This document shows positions 56,704 through 64,000 of a stretch of DNA of 64,000 nt, one piece after another (the stretch's first letter is position 1; each line of letters starts with the position of its first letter). A program made the position numbers and the translations under genes. Origin of the DNA: Burkholderia guangdongensis (GTDB lineage Bacteria; Pseudomonadota; Gammaproteobacteria; Burkholderiales; Burkholderiaceae); contig NZ_JACBNX010000009.1 in assembly GCF_013403875.1 (NCBI RefSeq), positions 1 to 64,000 on the forward strand. The letters run 5' to 3'. The notes beneath the pieces were generated by a model, which saw nothing but the letters and a program-made list of their open reading frames with translations, was not told where the DNA came from and searched no databases.

Positions 56704-58098
56704 ATGAGCGAAGCAGTGCGGATGGAACGCGACACGTTCGGCGAGATCGCCGTCCCCGACGCCCGCCTCTGGGGCGCGCAGACGCAGCGTTCACTGCAGA
56801 ACTTCAGGATTTCGACGGAAAAGCAGGCGCCCGAGCTGATCCACGCGCTCGCGATCGTGAAACGCGCGGCGGCGTCGGTCAACGTCGCGCTCGGCGTGCT
56901 CGCCGACGACAAGGCGAAGGCGGTCATCGCCGCGGCCGACGAGATCATCGCCGGCATGCATCCGGGCGAATTCCCGCTCGCGGTCTGGCAGACCGGCTCC
57001 GGCACGCAGACGAACATGAACCTGAACGAGGTGATCGCGAACCGCGCGAGCGAGATCCTCGGCGGCGTGCGCGGCGAGGCGCGCAAGATTCATCCGAACG
57101 ACGACGTGAACCGCGGCCAGTCGTCGAACGACGTGTTCCCGACCGCGATGCACGTCGCGGCCGCGATCGCGATCGCGAACCACCTGCTGCCCGCGCTGCG
57201 CACGCTGCGCGCGACGCTCGACGGTAAGGCGCGCGCGTTCGCCGACATCGTGAAGATCGGCCGCACGCATCTGCAGGATGCGACCCCGCTGACGCTTGGC
57301 CAGGAATTCTCCGGCTACGTCGCGCAGCTCGACCAGGGGATCCGGCACGTCGAATCGGCGCTGCCGCATCTGTACGAGCTCGCGCTCGGCGGCACGGCGG
57401 TCGGCACCGGGCTCAACGCGCATCCGGAGTTCGCGACGCGCGTCGCGGCCGAGATCGGCCGTCTCGCCGGGCTGCCGTTCGTGACCGCGCCGAGCAAATT
57501 CGAGGTGATGGCGGCCGCCGATGCGCTCGTGTTCGCGCACGGCGCGCTGAAGACCGTCGCCGCGAGCCTGATGAAGATCGCGAACGACGTGCGCTGGCTC
57601 GCGAGCGGGCCGCGCTGCGGGCTCGGCGAGCTGTCGATTCCGGAAAACGAGCCGGGCAGCTCGATCATGCCGGGCAAGGTGAATCCGACGCAGTCCGAAG
57701 CGGTGACGATGCTGTGCTGCCAGGTGTTCGGCAACGACGTCGCGGTGAACTTCGGCGGCGCGAGCGGGAATTTCGAGCTGAACGTGTTCCGGCCGATGAT
57801 CGCGCACAACGTGCTTCAGTCGGTGCGGCTGCTCGCGGACGGCGCGCAGAGCTTCAACGATCACTGCGCGGTCGGGATCGAGCCGAACCTCGCGCGGATC
57901 GACGCGCTCCTGAACGAATCGCTGATGCTCGTGACCGCGCTCAATCCGCACATCGGCTATGACAAGGCCGCGCAGATCGCGAAGAAGGCGCACAAGGACG
58001 GCACGACGCTGAAGGCCGCCGCGCTCGCGCTCGGGTTTCTGACCGAAGCGCAATTCGATGCGTGGGTGCGGCCCGAACAGATGATCGGGGCGCGCTGA
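56704..58098 (+). CDS. fumC: Fumarate hydratase class II
   Basis: A 464-residue iron-free fumarase of the TCA cycle, stable to superoxide and iron limitation. The signature [11 protein letters not shown] (~residues 319-329) includes the catalytic serine, and [21 protein letters not shown] and [20 protein letters not shown] are conserved. AAGGAG stands 8 bp before ATG 56704. The frame is open through the MATE gene but begins here by homology. Confidence 0.98.
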   Translation: MSEAVRMERDTFGEIAVPDARLWGAQTQRSLQNFRISTEKQAPELIHALAIVKRAAASVNVALGVLADDKAKAVIAAADEIIAGMHPGEFPLAVWQTGSGTQTNMNLNEVIANRASEILGGVRGEARKIHPNDDVNRGQSSNDVFPTAMHVAAAIAIANHLLPALRTLRATLDGKARAFADIVKIGRTHLQDATPLTLGQEFSGYVAQLDQGIRHVESALPHLYELALGGTAVGTGLNAHPEFATRVAAEIGRLAGLPFVTAPSKFEVMAAADALVFAHGALKTVAASLMKIANDVRWLASGPRCGLGELSIPENEPGSSIMPGKVNPTQSEAVTMLCCQVFGNDVAVNFGGASGNFELNVFRPMIAHNVLQSVRLLADGAQSFNDHCAVGIEPNLARIDALLNESLMLVTALNPHIGYDKAAQIAKKAHKDGTTLKAAALALGFLTEAQFDAWVRPEQMIGAR

Positions 58099-58108
58099 CG
58101 GCCCGTTC

Positions 58109-58142
58109 GTACGCATCGGTACGCATCGGTGCGCATCGGTGC
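58109..58142. repeat. 10-bp tandem repeats after fumC
   Basis: GTACGCATCG, GTACGCATCG, GTGCGCATCG, then partial GTGCGCG. Starts 11 bp after the fumC stop, between convergent fumC and thioesterase genes, next to a GCGCGGCGCCGCGC palindrome. Confidence 0.85.
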
Positions 58143-58183
58143 GCGGCGCCGCGCGCCGATGCGCGCGGCCTGACGCGCCGTGC

Positions 58184-58684
58184 TCAGGCCTTCGCCACGT
58201 CCTCGGGCTTCATCGCGTCGATCTTGTCGAGCGCGGCCTTCACGTTCGTCGCGTATTGCGCGAGCCGCTTCTGCTCGTCGGTCTCGGGCGCGAACGGCGG
58301 GACCGGCACCGGATTGCCGTTTTCATCGACCGCGACGAACACGACGAGGCAGTCGGTCGTCTGGCGCAGCACGCCGCTTTTCGGGTCGCCCGCGTGCACG
58401 GACACATGGATGTGCATGCTCGTGCGGCCGGTCGCGACGACGCGCGCCTTCAGCTCGACGAGGTTGCCGACGAGGATCGGCCGCTGGAAGCGGATGTTGC
58501 CGACGCTGACCGTCACGCAGTAGCGGCTCGACCAGATCGCCGCGCACGCGTATGCGACCTCGTCGATCCATTTCATCAGCGCCCCGCCATGCACCTTGCC
58601 GCCGAAGTTCACGGATGACGGCTCGGCGAGGAAACGGAACACGGTCTCGGTACGGTCGAGGGCGGCGGTAGGCGTGGCGGACAT
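58184..58684 (-). CDS. Acyl-CoA thioesterase, hotdog fold (YciA/ACOT type)
   Basis: A 166-residue single hotdog domain: VNFGGKVHGGALMKWIDEVAYACAAIWS (catalytic Asp in WIDE) and VELKARVVATGRTSMHIHVSVHAGDP. It hydrolyses acyl-CoA to free CoA; chain preference is unknown. Family members form hexamers of hotdog dimers. Confidence 0.92.
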   Translation of the reverse strand: MSATPTAALDRTETVFRFLAEPSSVNFGGKVHGGALMKWIDEVAYACAAIWSSRYCVTVSVGNIRFQRPILVGNLVELKARVVATGRTSMHIHVSVHAGDPKSGVLRQTTDCLVVFVAVDENGNPVPVPPFAPETDEQKRLAQYATNVKAALDKIDAMKPEDVAKA

Positions 58685-58766
58685 CGTGGCTCCAAGCTCG
58701 GCGAGGGCGGGAAGCGCCCGATTATACGTGGCAGTGATTCGGGGCAGTGCGTCGCGCGGCGCTCGC

Positions 58767-58904
58767 TCAGCGATGGAACGTGACGCCTTCGTCGATCACG
58801 CCGTACATGTCGATGCTGCCGCTGCCGGCGCCGGTGGCCGGGCCGCCCTGCGCGCAGGCCGCACACAGCAGCGCCGCCGCGATCACACTCAAAATCGTCT
58901 TCAT
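58767..58904 (-). CDS. 45-residue exported or lipoprotein peptide with porin-like motif
   Basis: ATG 58904 opens a 45-codon frame with a clear signal sequence (MKTILSVIAAALLCAACAQGG; cysteines at 14 and 17 are possible lipidation sites, though neither gives a perfect lipobox). After a Gly/Ser linker it ends SIDMYGVIDEGVTFHR. That last stretch strongly resembles the first beta-strand of Burkholderia porins, which begin SSVTLYGVIDAGI. It is too short to form a pore. It may be a small envelope lipoprotein, or the stub of a porin gene. Strand bias and codon use are like real genes. Confidence 0.6.
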   Translation of the reverse strand: MKTILSVIAAALLCAACAQGGPATGAGSGSIDMYGVIDEGVTFHR

Positions 58905-59111
58905 CGTCGAATACCGTCGCGCAACGCGCCGGCTTCACTGCCGACGCGCGTCCATTCTACGCGCGACGCCCGCCGGCCGGCAGCATTCGACGTTTCGGTT
59001 CGCGATGAAACGTCGGATGCACGCAGCGCCTACACTGGCAGTCATCCGCCCGACCGGGACCAAGACCGAGACCGAGATGAAACGCCCCCCACGCTCACTA
59101 CGTTCGCTGCC

Positions 59112-59819
59112 ATGACCGATTCCGACCCGAACCGCTTTCCCGGCCTGAGCCGCATCGGCGCGCTGCTCGCCGACCCCGGCCGCGCCGCGATGCTGTGGGC
59201 GCTGATGGACGGCAGCGCCCGCCCCGCCGGCGAACTGACGCTGATCGCGGGGCTGTCGCCGTCCGCCGCGAGCGCGCATCTCGCGCGGCTGACCGACGGC
59301 GGACTGCTCGCGCTCGACGTCCGCGGCCGCCATCGCTATTACCGGCTCGCATCGTCCGACGTCGCCGCGTCGCTCGAGGCGCTCGCGAACGTCGCGCGCG
59401 CGGCCGCGCCGCAGCGGCCGGTCCCGCCGCCCGCGCACGGCGTGCCGGCCGAGCTGCGGCATGCGCGCACCTGCTACGACCACATGGCCGGCGAGCTCGC
59501 GGTGCGTATCTACGACGGCCTCACCGCGCGCGGCTGGCTGCACACGAACGGCGACTCGCTCGACGCGACCGACGCCGGCGTGGCCGGTTTCGCGCACTGG
59601 GGCATCGACGTCGGCGCGCAACGCGCGCGCCGGCGCCGCTTCGCGTGCGGCTGCCTCGACTGGAGCGAACGGCGCCCGCACCTCGGCGGCGCGCTCGGCG
59701 CGGCACTGCTCGACAGCTTCTGCACGCACGGCTGGATCGAACGCACCGCGCGACCCCGCGTGCTGCGCGTGACGCCGGCCGGGCACCAGACGTTCGACGC
59801 ATGGCTGTCGCCCGCATGA
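59112..59819 (+). CDS. ArsR family transcriptional regulator
   Basis: A 235-residue protein with an N-terminal ArsR winged helix (RIGALLADPGRAAMLWALMDGSARPAGELTLIAGLSPSAASAHLARLTDGGLLALDVRGRHRYYRL type, residues ~12-75) and a longer C-terminal domain containing CGCLDW (CxC, ~residue 183). Larger ArsR proteins of this kind often sense ligands other than metals. The nearest plus-strand gene, encoding the FecR-domain protein, is 148 bp downstream. Confidence 0.88.
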   Translation: MTDSDPNRFPGLSRIGALLADPGRAAMLWALMDGSARPAGELTLIAGLSPSAASAHLARLTDGGLLALDVRGRHRYYRLASSDVAASLEALANVARAAAPQRPVPPPAHGVPAELRHARTCYDHMAGELAVRIYDGLTARGWLHTNGDSLDATDAGVAGFAHWGIDVGAQRARRRRFACGCLDWSERRPHLGGALGAALLDSFCTHGWIERTARPRVLRVTPAGHQTFDAWLSPA

Positions 59820-59839
59820 CGGCAGGCGCCCCCGGACAA

Positions 59840-59875
59840 GTTTTGTTACAGGGCAACGCGGTCGTCTTACAAAAC
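59840..59875. promoter_or_regulatory. GTTTTGT...ACAAAAC inverted repeat upstream of the FecR-domain gene
   Basis: Perfect 7-bp arms (59840-59846, 59869-59875) separated by 22 bp; two TTACA boxes are nested at 59846-59850 and 59867-59871. Position about 95-130 bp before the start suits an operator. The binding protein is unknown. Confidence 0.4.
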
Positions 59876-59967
59876 ACAGACCCCTGATACAGACCCAGCG
59901 GATAGAGTGGAATCGGCGGTGCGAATCGACGCGCCGCAATAACGAGATAACGACGAAGACGCTCACC

Positions 59968-62322
59968 ATGGCCCATCTGCTCACCCTCAAGCGCACCGCG
60001 CATGCGACCCTCGTCGCGCTCGCGGTGCTGGCCGCCCTGCCGCCCGCATTCGCGCAGTCGGCCCCGCCGTACCCGGCGGCCCGGCAGCCCGGCGGCGACC
60101 CGCCCGGGCGCGTCGCGCGGCTCGACTACCTGTCCGGCGCGGTGACGACCGAGCCGGCGGGGACCGACAGCTGGGCGTACGCGGCCGTCAACCGGCCGCT
60201 GACGACCGGCGACCAGCTCTGGAACGACGCGGGCGCGCGCTCCGAGCTGCACATCGGCTCGACCGCGGTGCGGCTCGGCGACTCGACGAGCGTCTCGATC
60301 CTGAACCTCGACGACACGACGACGCAGTTGAAGGTCGGCCTCGGCACGCTGTCGACGCACGTGCGGTCGCTGCCGCAGGGCGCGTCGTACGAGATCGACA
60401 CGCCGAACCTCGCGCTCGGCATCACCGGCCCCGGCGACTACCGCGTCGACGTCGCGCCGAACGGCCAGAGCACGACGGTGACGATGCGGCGTGGCAGCGC
60501 GACGGTCTACGGCGACAACGGCCAGTTCCCGCTGTCGCCCGGCCAGCAGATCGTGTTCACCGGCACGAACCTGCAGGTCGCGCAGCAATCGCCGGCGCCG
60601 GGGCTCGATCCGCTCGACCAGTGGGCGGCCGGCCGCGACGCGGCCGAGGACCGTTCGGTGTCCGCGCGCTATGTGTCGCGCGACATCCCCGGCTACGAGG
60701 ATCTCGATGCGAACGGCGCGTGGCGCCAGGACCCGACCTACGGCGCGGTGTGGGTCCCGAGCGACGTGCCGCAGGACTGGGCGCCGTACCACGATGGTCA
60801 CTGGATCTGGCAGGCGCCGTGGGGCTGGACCTGGGTCGACGACCAACCGTGGGGTTTCGCGCCGTACCACTACGGGCGGTGGGCGTACGTCGACGACAGC
60901 TGGGCGTGGGTGCCGGGCCCGGTCGCCGTCAGCGAGCCGCCCGTCTATGCGCCGGCGCTCGTCGCATTCGTCGGCGAAGGCGGCGAAGGCCCCGACTGGA
61001 ACGTCGCGCTGACGGTCGGCGGCGTCGCGGCTGCGGGCTGCGCGTGGTTCGCGCTCGGCCCGGGCGAGGCGTGGCATCCGGGCTGGGGCGGCTGGAGCCC
61101 GCACTACTATGACCGCGTGAACCGCAACATCGTCGTGAACAACGTCAACGTGACGAACATCACGAACATCAACAACATCCACAATACGTACATCAACTAC
61201 CGCGCGCCGCACGCGATCACCGCGGTGCCCGCGACCGCGTTCGTGCACGGCCAGCCGGTCGCGCGCTTCGCGCAGCACGTCGATCCGCAGCAGTGGCGCA
61301 ACGCGCGTGTGATGTCCGGCGCGCCGGGCATCGCGCCGGTGCGCCAGAGCTTCACCGGCGAGCTGCGCAACGCGGCGTTCCGGCCGCCCGCCGCGATTGC
61401 GCAGCGCCCTGTCATCGCGACGCGCAATCCGGTCGTGCCGGCCGCGTACCGCGATCAGGCCGCCGCGCATCTCGCCGCGCAGGGCGCGGCGCGCGTGCCC
61501 GGCGCCGGCGCGCCGGTCGTGAAGACGACGGCGCCGCCCGACTACACGCCGCGCCCGGTCCGCGTGCCCGGCAATCCGCAGGGCGCCCACTGGGCGATGC
61601 GCGACGTGCAGCTCGTGAATCCGCACGGTCCGGTCGTGCAGCCTTCGCGCGCGCCCGAAGGCCGGCCCGGCACGCCGGCGCCCGCGTTCGGCGCCGCGCA
61701 GCGGCTCGGGAACGGCGCGCTGCCGAACGTCCCGCGGCCGATGAACGGCGAGGCACCGCGCGCGAACGTCGCGCCGGGCTTGCCGCATCCGCCCGCGCTC
61801 GGCAATGCGCCCGAAGCGCATGCGCAAATGTCGTCACCGTCGCCGTCGTGGATGCAGCCGCACGCGCCGATCGAGCGTCAGCGCGCGCAGTCCGGCCCGT
61901 CCGGCGCTCCGCAGACGCTTCATCCGCCGGGACAGAACGCGCTGCCGCCGGTGCGCAGCGCGGCGCCCGAGATGCCGGCGCCGCGACAGGCCGAGATCCC
62001 GCATCCGCAGCCGCACGCCGACTATTCGGCGCCGCGTCCGCAGCCTCAGCCGCGCCCCGACTATTCGGCCCCGGCACCGCGTCCGCGCCCCGAGTACTCG
62101 GCACCCGCGCCGCGCCCGGAATATTCGCCGCCGCGGATGGAACCGCGCCCGTCGATGCCGGCGCCGCGAATGGAAGCCCCGCACCCGGCGCCCGCGCCAC
62201 GCATGGAGGCCCCGCGAATGGAAGCCCCACGCCCGGCGCCCGCGCCGCGCATGGAGGCCCCGCACAACAACCCGCCTCCGCAGCAGCACGAAAACAGCCG
62301 CGACGACCGCCGGCACGCATAA
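59968..62322 (+). CDS. Large exported FecR-domain protein with Trp-rich and Pro-rich regions
   Basis: 784 residues. Signal peptide ending PPAFAQ (~30); FecR-like beta domain (~50-200; RSELHIGSTAVRLGDSTSVSILNLDDTTTQLKVGLGTLSTHV); Trp/Tyr/Pro-rich repeats of DUF6600 type (~235-330; GAWRQDPTYGAVWVP, APYHDGHWIWQAPWGWTWVDDQPWGFAPYHYGRW); an Asn-rich NVNVTNITNINNIHNTY stretch (~390-410); then a Pro/Arg/Met-rich tail with APRMEAP repeats (~700-784). No TonB receptor or ECF sigma gene is near, so classical Fec signalling is unlikely. Role unknown, probably periplasmic or cell-surface. Confidence 0.85.
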   Translation: MAHLLTLKRTAHATLVALAVLAALPPAFAQSAPPYPAARQPGGDPPGRVARLDYLSGAVTTEPAGTDSWAYAAVNRPLTTGDQLWNDAGARSELHIGSTAVRLGDSTSVSILNLDDTTTQLKVGLGTLSTHVRSLPQGASYEIDTPNLALGITGPGDYRVDVAPNGQSTTVTMRRGSATVYGDNGQFPLSPGQQIVFTGTNLQVAQQSPAPGLDPLDQWAAGRDAAEDRSVSARYVSRDIPGYEDLDANGAWRQDPTYGAVWVPSDVPQDWAPYHDGHWIWQAPWGWTWVDDQPWGFAPYHYGRWAYVDDSWAWVPGPVAVSEPPVYAPALVAFVGEGGEGPDWNVALTVGGVAAAGCAWFALGPGEAWHPGWGGWSPHYYDRVNRNIVVNNVNVTNITNINNIHNTYINYRAPHAITAVPATAFVHGQPVARFAQHVDPQQWRNARVMSGAPGIAPVRQSFTGELRNAAFRPPAAIAQRPVIATRNPVVPAAYRDQAAAHLAAQGAARVPGAGAPVVKTTAPPDYTPRPVRVPGNPQGAHWAMRDVQLVNPHGPVVQPSRAPEGRPGTPAPAFGAAQRLGNGALPNVPRPMNGEAPRANVAPGLPHPPALGNAPEAHAQMSSPSPSWMQPHAPIERQRAQSGPSGAPQTLHPPGQNALPPVRSAAPEMPAPRQAEIPHPQPHADYSAPRPQPQPRPDYSAPAPRPRPEYSAPAPRPEYSPPRMEPRPSMPAPRMEAPHPAPAPRMEAPRMEAPRPAPAPRMEAPHNNPPPQQHENSRDDRRHA

Positions 62323-62344
62323 ACGCGCCCGTGGATGAACGAAC

Positions 62345-62382
62345 GGCCCGACCGGGTGCAAACCCCGCTCGGGCCATTTTTT
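62345..62382 (+). terminator. Intrinsic terminator after the FecR-domain gene
   Basis: GGCCCGA (62345-62351) pairs with TCGGGCC (62369-62375), followed by ATTTTTT. It starts 22 bp past the stop. Confidence 0.88.
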
Positions 62383-62402
62383 CGCGCGTGGCGACGAAGC
62401 GT

Positions 62403-62446
62403 GAACAATGCGCGAACAATGCGCGGACGAAGCGCGGACGAAGCGC
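62403..62446. repeat. Four 11-bp tandem repeats between the FecR-domain gene and thyA
   Basis: GAACAATGCGC twice, then GGACGAAGCGC twice. They lie 14 bp before the thyA stop, between convergent genes. Confidence 0.85.
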
Positions 62447-62459
62447 GCCGGCGCGCGGA

Positions 62460-63431
62460 TCAGACCGCCATCGGCGCGGTCAGCGGCGTGTGGTGCCGAT
62501 AGCCGACGAGCGAGAAATCGGCGGGCACGACCTTCTCGAGCCACTCGGGCTCGTAGACGCCGGTGCGCGCGTAATCGGGCACGCGCTCGGCGAGCTCGAG
62601 CTTCGGGCTCTCGTACGGCTCGCGCGTGAGCTGCTCGCGCAGCATGTCGAGCTGGTTCTCGTAGATGTGCGCGTCGCCGATGAAGTAGCTGAACCAGCGC
62701 GGCGTGTAGCCGGTCAGCCGGCCGACCAGCGCCAGCAGCGCCGCGCCCTCGGCCAGGTTGAACGGCGTGCCGAGTCCGACGTCGTTGCTGCGGATGTACA
62801 GGCACAGCGAGATTTCGCGCTTCGTCGCGTTCGGCAGAAACTGATAGAGCAGATGGCACGCGGGCAGCGCGATCTCGTCGAGCACGGCCGGATTCCATGC
62901 GTGGAACAGGATGCGGCGATCCGCCGGGTTCCGCATGATCGTGTCGAGGCACTGGCGAAGCTGGTCGATCGCCTTGTAGAGCAGCACCTTCTGCACGCCG
63001 CCCTCGTCGAAGCGCGTGACGATCCGGTAGCCGCGATGCGTCGCGTCGGCGACCTGCGCGTGCTCGCGCGCGTCGAGCACCTTGTAGCCGGGCCACTGGC
63101 GCCACTGCACGCCGTACACGTCGCCGAGGTCGTCGACGCCGCGCCGGTACGGATTCGCGAGCCACTGCGCGTTCTCGTTCGCGTTCGCGTCCCAGACCTT
63201 GCAGCCGAGCGCGCGGAAATCGGCCGCGCTGCGCGAGGCGCGCAGAAAGCCGACGAGTTCGCCGATCGCCGACTTGAACGCGAGCTTCTTCGTCGTCACG
63301 GCCGGAAAGCCTTCCTGCAGGTCGAAGCGCAGCATCGCGCCCGGCATGCTGATCGTGCGGATCCCCGTCCGGTTTTCCTGCCAGCTGCCGGTGTCGAGGA
63401 TCGTGCGAACGAGATCGAGATACTGTTTCAT
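62460..63431 (-). CDS. thyA: Thymidylate synthase
   Basis: A 323-residue enzyme that methylates dUMP to dTMP with methylene-tetrahydrofolate. The catalytic Cys is in [30 protein letters not shown] binds substrate and folate. It is the long form, with a ~50-residue insertion relative to the 264-residue E. coli enzyme. GGAACC precedes ATG 63431. Its folate partner gene is not in the window. Confidence 0.97.
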   Translation of the reverse strand: MKQYLDLVRTILDTGSWQENRTGIRTISMPGAMLRFDLQEGFPAVTTKKLAFKSAIGELVGFLRASRSAADFRALGCKVWDANANENAQWLANPYRRGVDDLGDVYGVQWRQWPGYKVLDAREHAQVADATHRGYRIVTRFDEGGVQKVLLYKAIDQLRQCLDTIMRNPADRRILFHAWNPAVLDEIALPACHLLYQFLPNATKREISLCLYIRSNDVGLGTPFNLAEGAALLALVGRLTGYTPRWFSYFIGDAHIYENQLDMLREQLTREPYESPKLELAERVPDYARTGVYEPEWLEKVVPADFSLVGYRHHTPLTAPMAV

Positions 63432-63471
63432 GCGGGTTCCTTCGGCCGGGACCACGGCCAGACCCGCCATT

Positions 63472-64000
63472 CTAGCAAGCGCGCCGCGAAGGCTCAGCGG
63501 GCGCCGGCGGCACGAAGCCGTCGAAGGTGTCGCCGCGATCGCGCATCCCGTGCGCGCACATCAGCCGGTACAGCGTCACGCGCGACACGCCGAGCTCGCG
63601 CGCCGCATCGGCGAAACGTCCGCGATGCCGCAGCAGCGCCTGCTCGATCACCTGCCGCTCCGCCGCCTCGCGCGCCTCGACGAGCGATACCGGCGCCAGC
63701 GCCGCATAGTCGCCGAGCTCGAGATCGGCGGCCGTGATCATCCGCCCTTCCGACATCACGATCCCGCGGCGCACGCGATTGATCAGCTCGCGCACGTTGC
63801 CGGGCCACGCGTAGCCGTACAGCGACGCGATCGCGTCCGGCGAGAAACCGCGCAACCGGCGGTGCGCGTCGCCCTGGAAACGCTCGAGCATGTGGCGCGC
63901 GAGCACCTCGATATCCTTGCCGCGCGCGCGCAGCGGCGGCTCCTCGATCTTCAGCACGCAGAGCCGGTGATACAGATCCTCGCGAAAACGCCCGTCGCGC
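63472..64000 (-). CDS. NtrC-type activator, C-terminal part (cut by window end)
   Basis: The visible 176 residues cover the end of an AAA+ sigma-54 activator domain ([30 protein letters not shown], then [27 protein letters not shown]) and a Fis-type helix-turn-helix ([31 protein letters not shown]). The start, Walker motifs and GAFTGA loop lie beyond 64000, so its control domain is unknown. Confidence 0.9.
   Translation of the reverse strand, partial: RDGRFREDLYHRLCVLKIEEPPLRARGKDIEVLARHMLERFQGDAHRRLRGFSPDAIASLYGYAWPGNVRELINRVRRGIVMSEGRMITAADLELGDYAALAPVSLVEAREAAERQVIEQALLRHRGRFADAARELGVSRVTLYRLMCAHGMRDRGDTFDGFVPPAPAEPSRRAC

Noticed and set aside
59968..62322. FecIR-type iron-signalling system
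   Set aside because: The protein has a FecR-like fold but an exported, signal-peptide form with Trp-rich repeats; no ECF sigma or TonB receptor gene is adjacent.

Overview
The window is chromosomal DNA of a high-GC betaproteobacterium, almost certainly Burkholderia sensu stricto. The reasons are the 16S sequence, the colinear fab-rpoE-lepA-era-nagZ block, the EarP/EF-P arginine-rhamnosylation pair, a long Ala/Arg-rich RNase E, and very strong GC bias at third codon positions. Nearly everything is core housekeeping genome. I see no insertion sequence, prophage, integrase, CRISPR array or secretion system, and nothing that amounts to a clearly new multi-gene system. The more unusual material is in small genes, promoters, intergenic repeats and leader structures.

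Layout. 1-910: the 5' part of a 16S rRNA gene on the minus strand, with its antitermination leader and strong promoter. 1081-3802: a ketosteroid-dehydrogenase-like flavoprotein (minus), probably preceded by a 37-codon small ORF and divergent from a TetR regulator; three GTCACAA half-sites lie between them. 3830-4315: a minus-strand tRNA operon (Gly-Gly-Cys). 4359-7091: pgsA and uvrC (minus). 7168-10768: earP, efp and an orphan response regulator of the NtrC type (plus). 10842-30410: about 20 kb of strictly colinear minus-strand genes. Read in the direction of transcription these are yceD, rpmF, plsX, fabH, fabD, fabG, acpP, fabF, a YgfX-like gene, rpoE, rseA, rseB, mucD, a glutaredoxin-like gene, lepA, lepB, rnc, era, recO, pdxJ, acpS and nagZ. 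The block joins phospholipid and fatty-acid synthesis, envelope stress control, protein export, RNA processing and ACP activation.

30590-31959: maf and an RsmI-like methylase (plus). 32017-35121: S49 peptidase, Rieske protein, HAD phosphatase and rluC (minus). 35852-39103: rne behind a 730-bp leader region. 39239-42484: the molybdenum-cofactor genes moaA, mobA and moeA. 42523-43286: a small membrane protein and a GNAT acetyltransferase. 43372-49373: rmuC, a 2-hydroxyacid dehydrogenase, an NhaD-type antiporter, a lone lutC and pncB (minus). 49701-53036: fdxA, two identical tRNA-Asn genes, creA, an AraC regulator and azlCD. 53246-58098: an unrecognised protein, a Gly/Ala-rich exported protein (minus), an S4 protein, a MATE transporter and fumC. 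58184-64000: a thioesterase, a 45-residue exported peptide missed by length cut-offs, an ArsR regulator, a large FecR/Trp-rich exported protein, thyA and the C-terminal end of an NtrC-type activator cut by the window edge.

Three patterns cross the whole window. First, the rRNA promoter and both tRNA promoters share a 17-bp spacer and a nearly identical 15-nt stretch just after the -10 box. Second, many gene boundaries carry short tandem repeats (9-13 bp units, one 30-bp unit), often starting at or crossing a stop codon. Third, intrinsic terminators sit inside what look like operons (after each tRNA-Asn, between tRNA-Gly and tRNA-Cys, between rpmF and plsX, after acpP), suggesting output is graded by partial termination.
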